A stretch of 64,000 nt of DNA from JAAURB01 sp049649525 (GTDB lineage Bacteria > Cyanobacteriota > Cyanobacteriia > Cyanobacteriales > Microcoleaceae). Where the stretch lies: NCBI GenBank assembly GCA_049649525.1, contig JBARZE010000045.1, positions 1 to 64,000 of the forward strand, given 5' to 3'. The notes under the pieces were generated by a model. That model saw only the letters and a list, made by a program, of their open reading frames with translations. It did no database searches and was not told the origin of the DNA. Below, one piece after another: positions 55,378-64,000 of this stretch. The position numbers were made by a program, and so were the translations under genes. Position 1 is the stretch's first letter, and each line of letters opens with the position of its first letter.

Positions 55378-56640
55378 CTAAAAACGAGGATTATATTTCA
55401 ATGGTGCAAAAGCCAGTTTAACGGTTGTTCCTAAATCTGTGTCAAACTGAACCGTTGCGTTTAACTGTCGGGCTAAGATTCTCACCAATTTTAAACCCAG
55501 GTGTTCGCCATCGCTTCCGGCAACTGGCGTAACGCGCTGCGTGCTATCAGGCGAGTCTGAATGATTCCAATCAATTTCGGAGGTTATCCCGACACCGTTA
55601 TCTGAGACAATTAAGTTTAAGTGATGTTGAGAATCTTGATAAAAACAGACTTTAATTGTACCCAAATGATTTTTGGGAAAAGCATGTTTAAATGCATTAG
55701 TGACGAGTTCATTGACGAGGAGTCCGCAGGGAATAGCCGTTTCTAAACTGAGTTGAATCGGGTTAACTTGAATAATGGGTGTAATTTGACCGATTCTATC
55801 CTCAAATGTGAAACAAAGATGTTGAACTAATCGATTAATATATTGATCAAACTGAACTTGTGCTAAATTATCAGATTGATAGAGATGTTCATGAATCAAA
55901 GCCATACTTTGAATTCGGTTTTGACTATCACTCAAGATATTTAGGATTTTAGGATCTTCAATTGTAATCGCTTGAAAATCTAATAAACTCGAGATAATTT
56001 GTAAATTATTTTTGACCCGATGATGAATTTCTTTGAGTAAAATTTCTTTTTCATGCAAAGAAAATTTGAGTTTATTTTCTATCTTATTTCGTTCTTGAAT
56101 TTCTTGTTTTAGCTGATGATTAATGCGAGTGAGTTCAACTGTCCTATCTGTAACTTTTTGTTCTAAAGATGCGGTTAATTTTTGCAGATCGAGATTTTTT
56201 TCTTCTAAAACTTGAGTACAAGTATAACGTTTTAACGCTTCTTTAACGGTTAAAATTAAATCAACATTATCCCAAGGTTTACTGAGATAACGATATAAGT
56301 TCGCTGTATTAACCGCATTCCCAACTGCAGTCGCGCTCGCTTGTCCCGTTAGCATAATCGTTAAAATTCGAGGATAACAACTATGAATTTTAGTTAATAG
56401 TTCATCTCCCTTCATTCCCGGCATAATTTGATCGACAATAACCAGAGCAACTTCAATCTGATGAGCTTGTAAATCGGCAATAATATCTAATGCTGTTTCT
56501 CCGTTTTCTGCTTCCTCCACCAAATATTCTGAGTAAAAATTACGTTTGAGCTGCTCTGTGAGGCTGGCTAAAATAATAGGGTCATCATCAACACATAAAA
56601 TGGCTAAACTAGCTTCAGAGTATAATGTTTCTTTTTTCAT
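55378..56640 (-). CDS. receiver domain fused to HisKA_2 histidine kinase
   Basis: This is a 420-residue protein. Receiver (about 12-130): ILCVDDDPIILASL, phosphoacceptor D70 in LVIVDQIMPGMKGDE, and YRYLSKPWDNVD. A coiled-coil linker leads to the kinase core: ILLKEIHHRVKNNLQIISSL (His near 212), LVNELVTNAFKHAFPKN and IVSDNGVGITSE. Paralogue of the core of the 51684-55193 kinase, 185 bases upstream of that gene on the same strand. It is probably an intermediate in the same chain. Confidence 0.9.
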   Translation of the reverse strand: MKKETLYSEASLAILCVDDDPIILASLTEQLKRNFYSEYLVEEAENGETALDIIADLQAHQIEVALVIVDQIMPGMKGDELLTKIHSCYPRILTIMLTGQASATAVGNAVNTANLYRYLSKPWDNVDLILTVKEALKRYTCTQVLEEKNLDLQKLTASLEQKVTDRTVELTRINHQLKQEIQERNKIENKLKFSLHEKEILLKEIHHRVKNNLQIISSLLDFQAITIEDPKILNILSDSQNRIQSMALIHEHLYQSDNLAQVQFDQYINRLVQHLCFTFEDRIGQITPIIQVNPIQLSLETAIPCGLLVNELVTNAFKHAFPKNHLGTIKVCFYQDSQHHLNLIVSDNGVGITSEIDWNHSDSPDSTQRVTPVAGSDGEHLGLKLVRILARQLNATVQFDTDLGTTVKLAFAPLKYNPRF

Positions 56641-56897
56641 GAGTCAGTCATTTTTTAAAAATAAATTAATGAATCGATTCATTCGCTATTAAAATTGTTA
56701 AAAACCCGATTAACTATCTAACATCAAGATAATTATTGAGGCCTATTTTTTCGAGATTACCATTTTTAAAAACTTAGGAATAATAATTTTTCTCAGATCA
56801 TCATACTGACCTTATCCATTAAAATTATACTTAACTTTAATGTAACGTAAGGTCAGCTATTTTTTCAAAAATTCAGAGATTCTGATAATTGCAGTAA

Positions 56898-58268
56898 TTA
56901 AGAATTTAATAATACGCTTTCATTGTTCCACATTTTGATTTGAGGCGATGGGGAAGAGGGGGAATTTTGTGCTAAAGTTTGTAGTAATTCGGGTGACTCT
57001 TCCAATCTCACGAGGCTAATCACGGGTAAACTCAAAGGTACATTCGCCGCAACAGCCCGAAATTCCGGCCGATTTTGAGTGATAACCACAGTCTCACAGT
57101 CTTGTAAAGCCTCTTCTAAAGACGACTTAAAAATTTGCTCTGCTTGAGGTAGATAGCGCTTGAGATACTCTCTGGTTTCTAAACTGGCTTGATGTAACTC
57201 TACATCGGGGTCATAAATGCTCAGTTCAAATCCTTCTTGCCACAACTTCTCAATTAAAGGAATCACTGAAGACTGGTACACATCTCCAGAGTAGGGTTTA
57301 AAACTGACCCCTAAAATAGCAATTCGCTTTACCCCTAAAGCGTAAATTTTTGTATGGGTTGAGTCGATGTGAAACTGATTGCTCGGTAAAATTGAATCTA
57401 ATATGGGCAGTTTAATCCCCAGACGACTGGCATAGCAGTTGATTGAGCGCAAATCTCGCAGTAATGAAGCCCCACCAAACGCAAATCCAGGTTGTAAATA
57501 AGCCCCAGACGTATTGAGACGAGCATCACTACAAATTAAATCCATGATGGTGTGACTGTCAATAGCCAGAGAATCACATAAGCGACCAATTTCATTAGCA
57601 AATCCGACTTTCAAAGCATGAAACGTGGTGTTGACCATTTTCATCACTTCAGCTTCTTCTAAAGAAATACGATAAATTGGCGCTGTAATGTTTTGATACA
57701 AAGAAGCCATAATATCACCACAGCGACTCGAGAGTTCACCAATAATAGTATAGGGGGGTTGATGAAAATCGGCGATCGCAGTCGATTTACGAATAAATTC
57801 AGGGTTAATCACAAATCCAAAATCCTGCCCCACCCGCAAACCCGAATAGGTTTCTAATAAGGGTAACAGTATATTACGGCTAATTCCCGGAAACACTCCA
57901 CTGCGTATCCCAACCACATGGTAGCATTCAGTCGATTTTAAGCCCAATCCAATTTGGGCAATAATCTGTTTAATTTCACGCAATTCGGGTGAACCATCCG
58001 GTGTGTTAGGGGGATGAATACAAATTAAGGATATATCTGCTGAGGCGAGGTATTCTGTTCCCACTGAAACGGCTTTGAGTTGACCCTTAGCTAAACTGTT
58101 GCGTAATTGTTCTGCTAGTTCGGGTTCTTGCGGCCAAATTTCCCCTCGGTTAAAGATATTGACTCGGTTTAAATTAGAGTCTATCGCAATCACTTCATGG
58201 CCTAATTGAGTTAAACCGACTGCCGTTGTAACACCAACATGATTAAGACCCCAAACTAAGACTTTCAT
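56898..58268 (-). CDS. nucleotide-sugar (UDP-glucose/GDP-mannose) dehydrogenase with Cys-to-Ser active site
   Basis: This is a 456-residue protein of the AlgD/Ugd family. The Rossmann start MKVLVWGLNHVGVTTAVGL fits the family, as do NPEFIRKSTAI (E157), EEAEVMKMVNTTFHALKVGF (K210) and a GFAFGGASLLRDLRSIN segment. In known members that segment reads GGSCLPKD, and the catalytic Cys is replaced here by Ser (residue 268). ATG 58268 is chosen because AGGAAA lies 7 bases upstream; a longer frame to 58397 adds unlike residues. It normally oxidises a sugar-6-OH to a uronic acid for exopolysaccharide. The Ser may reduce that activity. Confidence 0.85.
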   Translation of the reverse strand: MKVLVWGLNHVGVTTAVGLTQLGHEVIAIDSNLNRVNIFNRGEIWPQEPELAEQLRNSLAKGQLKAVSVGTEYLASADISLICIHPPNTPDGSPELREIKQIIAQIGLGLKSTECYHVVGIRSGVFPGISRNILLPLLETYSGLRVGQDFGFVINPEFIRKSTAIADFHQPPYTIIGELSSRCGDIMASLYQNITAPIYRISLEEAEVMKMVNTTFHALKVGFANEIGRLCDSLAIDSHTIMDLICSDARLNTSGAYLQPGFAFGGASLLRDLRSINCYASRLGIKLPILDSILPSNQFHIDSTHTKIYALGVKRIAILGVSFKPYSGDVYQSSVIPLIEKLWQEGFELSIYDPDVELHQASLETREYLKRYLPQAEQIFKSSLEEALQDCETVVITQNRPEFRAVAANVPLSLPVISLVRLEESPELLQTLAQNSPSSPSPQIKMWNNESVLLNS

Positions 58269-58983
58269 TGATAATTTCCTATGTCGTGGCTTCTGGACTC
58301 GATGATTAAGTGAGTGTATCCCGGTTTCGATGGTAGTGAGGGTTTGATAATTTTTTTGAGTGGCAAAATCTCTACAAATCATATGAGCTGAATACACTCA
58401 AATTTTTTTTGTTATTTGTAATCACATTTTCAATTAATCTATGAGTTATTCTAATTTTTTATGCATCACTCATTAACAATTTATTAAAATAGCAATTACT
58501 CAGACAACTTATTATATGGGAGCTTCACTGTAATATAACGACTTTAAAATATTGATTGCAAGGCTTTTTTAAGGGTTTTATGAAGTCTTTACAAAAAAGT
58601 TCATATCCCAGGTATATTTTGATTTAATTTTATCGATTCTTAATACAATATATTAAAAAGTATATACTATTATAAAACTAAAGATTTAATCAAATTAAGT
58701 GGGTGGGCTACCTGAAAAATAATGTATATTATTCAAAAAAAAATATTAATAATTTATAAAGATTAATTCTATGTAATGCTTAAAATCTTGAATAAACTCA
58801 TCGTCATTCTAAAAGTGATATTCTAATTTTGGAATTTTTTTTTTATGAAGAATTTTAGACACCGCAGTAATGAGAAGAAAATGGCTAACCCTTTTCATCA
58901 AAAATCACCTTTTATCTCTTGTCGAAGATGGCAATTCACCCTAGAATAGCTACACACAATACTATCATCTCAGGGGGAAATAG
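58269..58983. other. divergent AT-rich intergenic region
   Basis: No gene is seen in about 700 bases between the divergent dehydrogenase and PRK-like genes. It is AT-rich with long A and T runs, and carries both promoters. A strong ribosome site (AGGGGG) precedes the PRK-like ATG by 6 bases. Confidence 0.55.
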
Positions 58984-59916
58984 ATGAGTCATCGACCAAT
59001 TATTTTAGGAATTGTGGGAGATAGTGCGGCGGGAAAAACCACCTTAACCCGAGGAATTGCTCAAGTTTTAGGCACAGAAAATGTTACAGTCATCTGTACA
59101 GACGATTATCATCGTTATGACCGCCAACAACGGGCTGAAATGGGGATTACGGCATTAGACCCTGATTGTAACCATCTTGATATTATGCAGCAACATCTCA
59201 CCTTGCTGCGAACCGGACAACCCATCCTCAAACCGATTTACAATCATGATACAGGTGCGTTTGACCCGCCGGAATATATTAAACCGAATCGTTTTGTGAT
59301 TGTAGAAGGGTTACTGGGTTATTCGACTCGCGGTGCACGGGATTGTTATGATGTGAAAGTCTATCTCGCCCCACCTGAGGCGTTACGAACTCAGTGGAAG
59401 GTAAAACGAGATACCCAGAAGCGGGGATACACAGAAGAACAAGTCGTCAATTCTTTACAAAAACGTGAACCGGACTCAGAAAAATTTATTCGACCTCAAC
59501 GAAAATGGGCCGATGTTATCGTTACATTTTATCCCCCGGAAAACGAAGAAAAGGCATCTAATCTTAATGTTAAATTAGTGCTTCGTCCCACCATTCCCCA
59601 TCCTGATTTTACTGAGATTTTAGGAGATGAAAGTCATCATCCCTTTACAGCGGTGCGTTTAGGACTGACGCGAGATATGGGTAAACCCGTTGATGTCTTA
59701 GAAATTGATAGCCATGCCACCTTAGAACAGGTAAATGACTTAGAAAAAATGCTGTGTAATGAAATTCCTACTTTAAAGAGTTTTTGTAGCACAGGAAATG
59801 ATACAGAACTAGGCGCTTTAGTGGGAACAACGGGGGAAAAGTTACAAAGTTATCCGTTAGCATTAACTCAACTCTTGATTTCTTATCATATGATTAAAGC
59901 CATTAAGTTGATGTAA
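58984..59916 (+). CDS. phosphoribulokinase-like protein (paralogue)
   Basis: This is a 310-residue protein. The P-loop is IVGDSAAGKTTLTRGI, followed by VICTDDYHRYDRQQRAEMGI, ITALDPDCNHLDIM, PIYNHDTGAFDPPEYI and FVIVEGLLGYSTRGARDCYD, all typical of plant/cyanobacterial PRK. Canonical PRK has a redox Cys at the P-loop (GDSGCGKST); here it is Ala16. The second redox Cys (C38) remains. So thioredoxin/CP12 control through that disulfide should be absent. The divergence suggests a second PRK-like enzyme or another uridine/ribulose-type kinase, not the Calvin-cycle enzyme itself. Monocistronic, ending in an 11-bp stem. Confidence 0.82.
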   Translation: MSHRPIILGIVGDSAAGKTTLTRGIAQVLGTENVTVICTDDYHRYDRQQRAEMGITALDPDCNHLDIMQQHLTLLRTGQPILKPIYNHDTGAFDPPEYIKPNRFVIVEGLLGYSTRGARDCYDVKVYLAPPEALRTQWKVKRDTQKRGYTEEQVVNSLQKREPDSEKFIRPQRKWADVIVTFYPPENEEKASNLNVKLVLRPTIPHPDFTEILGDESHHPFTAVRLGLTRDMGKPVDVLEIDSHATLEQVNDLEKMLCNEIPTLKSFCSTGNDTELGALVGTTGEKLQSYPLALTQLLISYHMIKAIKLM

Positions 59917-59940
59917 TTAATCTAGCTGTTTTATCTGAAT

Positions 59941-59981
59941 TCAGAAGCTAGAAATAAGCATAGACTTAGACTAGCTTCTGA
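59941..59981. terminator. bidirectional stem-loop
   Basis: TCAGAAGCTAG (59941-59951) and CTAGCTTCTGA (59971-59981) form a perfect 11-bp inverted repeat around a 19-base loop. It lies between the stop of the PRK-like gene and that of the convergent small gene at 59989. Confidence 0.7.
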
Positions 59982-59988
59982 AGCTGAA

Positions 59989-60144
59989 TTAAAATAAGTT
60001 GAGTCCGAGTAGCATCATCGAATCTATTGGGGCGGGAATCATTTCGCCTCGAAAGTCCAGTACAGAGACTAAGATTAAATAACCTAAAGCTAAAATTATT
60101 GAAATGATTCCTGTGAGGTAAGCGATAAATTTTGAACGTTCCAT
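59989..60144 (-). CDS. 51-residue single-span membrane protein downstream of cydB
   Basis: This is a short gene read from the minus strand. It starts MERSKFIAYLTGIISIILAL, continues with GYLILVSVLDFRGEMIPAPI and ends in DSMMLLGLNLF. One hydrophobic span (about 6-28) is followed by a polar tail. AAGAGA precedes ATG 60144 by about 5 bases. It lies 183 bases beyond the cydB stop on the same strand, so it may be transcribed from the cyd promoter. Small third subunits (CydX/CydH/CydS types) of bd oxidases are single-span proteins of similar size, so a subunit role is possible. The gap and lack of recognised similarity keep this tentative. Confidence 0.6.
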   Translation of the reverse strand: MERSKFIAYLTGIISIILALGYLILVSVLDFRGEMIPAPIDSMMLLGLNLF

Positions 60145-60263
60145 TTTCTCTTAAAATAAATATCATTCTAGTATTCACTGTATCATATCTATTATGATGA
60201 TGTATGATAGAGAAATAGCACGTCAAATTGTCTCTTCAATCACTGTAATGGTTTGATCTATTA

Positions 60264-60313
60264 CAACCTGTATCAAGACGTTATATATCAACCTGTGTAA
60301 AGACGTTATATAT
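60264..60313. repeat. 25-base tandem repeat ending in a palindrome
   Basis: CAACCTGTATCAAGACG plus TTATATAT (60264-60288) repeats at 60289-60313 with two mismatches. The second copy runs into GTTATATATAAC (60305-60316), a perfect palindrome flanked by AAGAC and GCCTCTAC. This core resembles the GTAGAGACGTT-type palindromic repeats common in cyanobacteria. It lies between cydB and the small gene. Confidence 0.7.
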
Positions 60314-60327
60314 AACGCCTCTACAAC

Positions 60328-61341
60328 TTATTCACCATAAGAAGTTACAGTGACTTTCCCCCGAAAAACAACATATTGATAGATATTATAAAATAACATC
60401 ACAGGAATCAATGCGCCAACAAAGATAATCATAATCACCATCGAACTCGGGTCAGCAGCGGCTTGATAAATCGTAATGGTGGGAGGGATAATGTAGGGAA
60501 AAACAACTAAAGCCAATCCTAAAAAACTGAGTAAAAACAGCAATATTGTCCAGATAAACGGCATTCTATCTGATTTTCCCTCTAAACTTCTCAGTAATAA
60601 TCCAATTAGAATAAGACCCAATATTGGAATTAAGGCAAATAGATAGACTAGCGGTTGAGAAAATAATCGAGTGCGGGCAGATTCATAAAAGATAGGCGTT
60701 GCAACAGTAATTAAAATTGCACCCACTAAAGTAGTGATGGCGGCCAGTTTTGCGGTGCGATAATGGGTTTGTTGCAGTTCACCTTCTGTCTTCCAAATCA
60801 GATAAGTTGAACCAATTAAAACATAGCCTTGAATTAAGGTTAATGCGACTAGAATAGTTCGCCAATTAAACCAATCCCAACTTGCCCCAATAAAGTGTCC
60901 GGCTGCATCAACTTTAATTCCTTCTAACACACCACCCAAGGCAAAACCTTGTCCTAAAGCAGCCATAAAACTACCTGCGCCAAAGGCAATATTCCAGAAG
61001 AATTTACGTCTAGCTTGTTCTCGAAATTCAAAGGCAACACCTCTGAAAATAAAGCCAAAAATCATAATGAAAATGGGGATATATAGCGCCGTTAAAATTG
61101 TGCTGTAAGCGAGAGGAAATGCACCAAATAAAGACCCCCCCATCAAGACTAACCAAGTTTCATTGGCATCCCAAATATTGCTTAAGCTGGTCATTAAAAT
61201 ACTACGACGTTCCTCACTTGAAGAGGTTAAAGATAGAATTCCTACCCCCAAATCAAACCCATCTAACATCACATACAGAAACAAAAATAGCGCTAAAATA
61301 CCGAACCAAACTTGAGGCAATAAATAATCTAGGGTTTCCAT
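60328..61341 (-). CDS. cydB: bd-type quinol oxidase subunit II
   Basis: This is a 337-residue polytopic protein with eight to nine spans. The start VWFGILALFLFLYVMLDGFD, then LGVGIL and WDANETWLVLMGGSLFGAFP, is the CydB signature. CydB pairs with CydA, which binds the haems, to oxidise quinol and reduce oxygen to water at the thylakoid or plasma membrane. The cyanobacterial form is the cyanide-insensitive oxidase. It starts 8 bases after cydA and ends about 180 bases before a small membrane gene. Confidence 0.95.
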   Translation of the reverse strand: METLDYLLPQVWFGILALFLFLYVMLDGFDLGVGILSLTSSSEERRSILMTSLSNIWDANETWLVLMGGSLFGAFPLAYSTILTALYIPIFIMIFGFIFRGVAFEFREQARRKFFWNIAFGAGSFMAALGQGFALGGVLEGIKVDAAGHFIGASWDWFNWRTILVALTLIQGYVLIGSTYLIWKTEGELQQTHYRTAKLAAITTLVGAILITVATPIFYESARTRLFSQPLVYLFALIPILGLILIGLLLRSLEGKSDRMPFIWTILLFLLSFLGLALVVFPYIIPPTITIYQAAADPSSMVIMIIFVGALIPVMLFYNIYQYVVFRGKVTVTSYGE

Positions 61342-61349
61342 AAATTCTC

Positions 61350-62792
61350 CTATTGTTGGGCTTCGACTGGACGTTCATCGGGTTGAAATTCCCCAGGTTT
61401 TGTATCGACTGCGGGTTTTTCTTCTATGCCGGGAACAGGTAAGTCAAGATTGGGACCTTTGCGAATAATTCGACTTCCGAAATACATTGCAGCAAAGAAT
61501 AGAAAAGTATAAACAGTTGCAAAGGCAATTAAAGTTGCTAATACGTCTCCGGGGGGTAAATTAGACACCGCGTCAACGGTACGAATTTGACCATAAACCG
61601 TCCAAGGTTGCCGCCCCACACAACGTACAGTCCAACCCGCTTCTACTGCGATATACCCCAGCGGCGCAGATAATATCCAACCCCGCATTAGCCATTTTTG
61701 TTGGGCGATATTTTCGTCGGTTAGTTTACCTCGTAGCCATTGTAAGACGGTAATGAACATTAACCCGGCAAAGAAAAAACCGATAGCAATCATGATGCGA
61801 AATGCATAATAAATTAGCCCGACTAAACGAGGTCTATTTTCCGGTTCCCACTCTTTTAAACCTTGAACGGGTTCAGATAATTCTTTTTTGAATTCTAAGA
61901 TATAACCTAATGCATTTGGAACGGTAATTTCCCATGTATTTCGTTCCGTTTTATTATCTGGAATAGCGAGTAAACTCCAATCAGCCGCTTGTCCTGCCGG
62001 AGTCGTTTCCCACTGGGCTTCCATTGCCGCTAATTTAGTGGGTTGATAATGATAAACTTGTTCGCCGCTAAGGTGTCCGATATAAAGTTGTAGTGGCGCA
62101 ACAGCAATGACGGCAATTAGAATAATTTTGAAAGATTTAGCAAAGAATTCTGGATGACGTTTATTGAGAATATACCAGGCACTAATTCCCCCAATTACAA
62201 ATAAAGAGGTTTCTAATGTGGCGAAGAACATGTGTAGAAAACTATTCAACATGAAGGGGTTAAAAATGGCTTTGAAGTAATCTTTAACCACATAAACACC
62301 ATCAACAACTTCTACACCTGCGGGGGTTTGTAGCCAGGAATTCGCCGATAAAATCCAGAAGGTTGAAAGATTTGCACCAAAGGCAACTAATATGGTTGCA
62401 ATGTAGTGAATTACTGGATTAACTCGTTCCCAACCAAACACCATAATCCCTAAAAAAGCCGCCTCTAACATAAATGCCCAAGAGGCCTCAAACCCAATCA
62501 CACTGCCAAAAAAGTTACCAATAGCTTCAGATAAAGGTGCCCAATTTGTGCCGAATTGAAACTCCATGGGAATACCGCTAGCAACCCCAATTCCGAAGTT
62601 AAGAACATAGAATTTTGACCAAAATCTCGCATGATAATAATAGTCTTTATTCTGAGTTTTTAACCATAATCCCTCGACAATAATCAGATAAATTCCCATA
62701 CCTGTTGTGAGGACGGGCCACAACATATGAAAAATCGCAGTCAGCGCAAATTGCATCCGCGACAGAACGAGTGTATTCGATAGAAAATCCAT
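61350..62792 (-). CDS. cydA: bd-type quinol oxidase subunit I
   Basis: This is a 480-residue protein. The N-terminus has FALTAIFHMLWPVLTTGMG with the haem His, then GIPMEFQFGTNW, FEASWAFMLEAAFLG (acidic residues of the proton path), HMFFATLETS and EAGWTVRCVGRQPWTVYG, the conserved haem/quinol region. The quinol loop is short, as in cyanide-insensitive (CIO) enzymes rather than the long-loop E. coli type. It acts as a terminal oxidase, relieving over-reduction of the plastoquinone pool. It forms an operon with cydB, 8 bases apart. Confidence 0.95.
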   Translation of the reverse strand: MDFLSNTLVLSRMQFALTAIFHMLWPVLTTGMGIYLIIVEGLWLKTQNKDYYYHARFWSKFYVLNFGIGVASGIPMEFQFGTNWAPLSEAIGNFFGSVIGFEASWAFMLEAAFLGIMVFGWERVNPVIHYIATILVAFGANLSTFWILSANSWLQTPAGVEVVDGVYVVKDYFKAIFNPFMLNSFLHMFFATLETSLFVIGGISAWYILNKRHPEFFAKSFKIILIAVIAVAPLQLYIGHLSGEQVYHYQPTKLAAMEAQWETTPAGQAADWSLLAIPDNKTERNTWEITVPNALGYILEFKKELSEPVQGLKEWEPENRPRLVGLIYYAFRIMIAIGFFFAGLMFITVLQWLRGKLTDENIAQQKWLMRGWILSAPLGYIAVEAGWTVRCVGRQPWTVYGQIRTVDAVSNLPPGDVLATLIAFATVYTFLFFAAMYFGSRIIRKGPNLDLPVPGIEEKPAVDTKPGEFQPDERPVEAQQ

Positions 62793-62997
62793 AGAATAAT
62801 GCTAATTTTTTGTATAATTCATAGCAAAATGAAGCTCTAACTTCACCCGCTAATTATTCTAACGAACTCTGATAATTTTGGTAGGTTCAGCAGATAAAAT
62901 TTTTATAAAGTTTTGAGTGACAATCTGTCAAAGTAGTAATTATTTTCTAGAATAAAATTGTCAGCCTTTTTATATTTATTTTTACAACAGCTAGAGT

Positions 62998-63936
62998 TTA
63001 AGACTCCTCAAATATTTGCTGTTCTAAATTCGTGTTTGCATTGCGCCTTAACATCTCTGGTTTAATTCGTCTCAAAGCAGAAGCGCGAAATCTTTTATCC
63101 CATTCTTCTGTAGAAATATTAGCTAATTCTTCTAATTTTGGTGCAATATTTTCTGGATACGGTTGAAACCCAGATTCATCAGTTTCAGTGGCAAATCGTT
63201 GATTCCAAGGACAAACATCTTGGCAAATATCACACCCTGCTACCCACCCTTCTAACTTAATATTTTTAGGTAAATTATCCTCTCTATTTTCAATCGTATG
63301 ATAAGCAATACAACGATTTGCATCCACTACAAAAGGCTGTGTAATGGCATCAGTTGGACAAGCTTCAATACAACGTGTACAAGTGCCACAATGTTCTGTG
63401 TGCGGCGTGTCCGGCGGTAAATTTATATTCGTTAAAATCTCTCCTAAAAATACCCAAGACCCATATTCTCTTGTAATAACATTACTATTTTTAGCAATCC
63501 ATCCAATGCCTGTTTGTTGCGCCCAAACTTTATCTTGAATGGGGCCAGTATCGGCGTAATATCGCGTTAAAATTCCATCTTCTTGCGTTTGTAACCAATT
63601 GGAGAAAGCCTTTAATTTTTTATGTAAAATCTTGTGATAATCTCGTCCCCAACCATAGCGAGAAATCTTAGCGTATTCTTTCCCTTCTGGGCGTTGAGCG
63701 GGTGTATAATAATTTAAAGCCACACAAATGATTGATTGTACTTCTGGCATCACCTCAAAGATATTCTGACGCTTTGGGTTTGCCATCCATTGCATATCGG
63801 CTTGATAACCTTGACTTAACCAAGCTTGCAATTTTTCAGTTTCTGTTTCATACTGCTGAGCAGAAGCAATTCCGACTTTATGAAATCCGACTGTTAAAGC
63901 TTGCGCTTGAATCGCTTTTTTAAGCTGAATTGTCAT
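62998..63936 (-). CDS. queG: epoxyqueuosine reductase
   Basis: This is a 312-residue protein. It contains the two ferredoxin-type clusters CGTCTRCIEACP and CDICQDVCPWN, and the conserved YADTGPIQDKVWAQQTGIGW segment with the proposed catalytic Asp. QueG uses cobalamin and two 4Fe-4S clusters to reduce epoxyqueuosine in tRNA to queuosine, the last step of the pathway. The enzyme is cytosolic. It is alone, about 205 bases downstream of cydA; no other queuosine genes are in the window. Confidence 0.93.
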   Translation of the reverse strand: MTIQLKKAIQAQALTVGFHKVGIASAQQYETETEKLQAWLSQGYQADMQWMANPKRQNIFEVMPEVQSIICVALNYYTPAQRPEGKEYAKISRYGWGRDYHKILHKKLKAFSNWLQTQEDGILTRYYADTGPIQDKVWAQQTGIGWIAKNSNVITREYGSWVFLGEILTNINLPPDTPHTEHCGTCTRCIEACPTDAITQPFVVDANRCIAYHTIENREDNLPKNIKLEGWVAGCDICQDVCPWNQRFATETDESGFQPYPENIAPKLEELANISTEEWDKRFRASALRRIKPEMLRRNANTNLEQQIFEES

Positions 63937-64000
63937 TACTTTTAATCTTTAATCTATATTAAAAACTTTAAGATTTGTATAAATCATATAAAATCAGTGA

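Noticed and set aside
59966..60226. An 86-codon minus-strand frame
   Set aside because: It overlaps the better gene at 59989-60144 in another frame. The latter has a clean membrane span, a ribosome site and sensible composition.
1..64000. CRISPR array
   Set aside because: No set of regularly spaced identical 25-37 base repeats with unique spacers was seen; the repeats here are palindromes or tandem units.

Overview
The window looks like chromosomal DNA from a cyanobacterium, probably a filamentous, non-heterocystous (Oscillatoriales-like) one. The evidence is the adjacent carotenoid pair crtP-crtB followed by a crtO-type ketolase, a tocopherol cyclase, a two-gene bd-type (CIO) quinol oxidase, many HIP1 octamers (GCGATCGC), very large DUF4347/FG-GAP/RTX surface proteins, and several sensor kinases of cyanobacterial type. 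The order is my inference; the phylum is well supported. I see no rRNA, tRNA or CRISPR array.

Bases 1-5690 are an accessory region. It holds short, tightly packed, mostly unrecognised genes: winged-helix, ribbon-helix-helix and helix-turn-helix DNA-binding proteins, small membrane proteins and coiled-coil proteins. It ends with a ~310-base non-coding stretch full of strong hairpins, followed directly by an IS110-family DEDD/serine recombinase with its own 3' terminator. This layout (structured non-coding 5' end plus IS110 recombinase) is the one expected for a bridge-RNA-guided recombinase, and it is the most interesting part of the window.

Bases 5940-9680 hold a tocopherol cyclase, a GNAT acetyltransferase, and a UreH/TauE-like membrane protein fused to a ferric-reductase-like domain that overlaps an exported protein. 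Bases 9680-20430 hold two RTX-repeat secreted proteins, a decayed TPR gene with a small repeat inserted, a GHL10 (DigH-like) glycosidase and a DUF697 GTPase. Bases 20725-29601 are one gene for a 2958-residue modular surface protein. It has an N-terminal DUF4347 domain, 14 FG-GAP calcium repeats, Calx-beta domains, 11 copies of a related module and C-terminal RTX repeats.

Bases 30400-35220 form the carotenoid cluster: crtP and crtB, then crtO and a DUF2243 membrane gene. CrtB makes phytoene, CrtP desaturates it, and CrtO adds keto groups to the eventual beta-carotene. Bases 35300-43400 are housekeeping and signalling genes: a thioredoxin-like protein, a metallophosphoesterase, a GAF histidine kinase, a Ser/Thr kinase with TPRs, a PhnD-like lipoprotein, a predicted lipoprotein methyltransferase and a MazG-like pyrophosphohydrolase. 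Bases 43460-56640 are a signalling island of two-component proteins and one c-di-GMP phosphodiesterase (REC-EAL), with an HAD hydrolase, a methyltransferase and a DUF2780 protein between them.

Bases 56890-63940 hold a nucleotide-sugar dehydrogenase whose catalytic Cys is Ser, a phosphoribulokinase paralogue lacking one regulatory Cys, cydA-cydB with an unlisted 51-residue membrane gene downstream, and queG.
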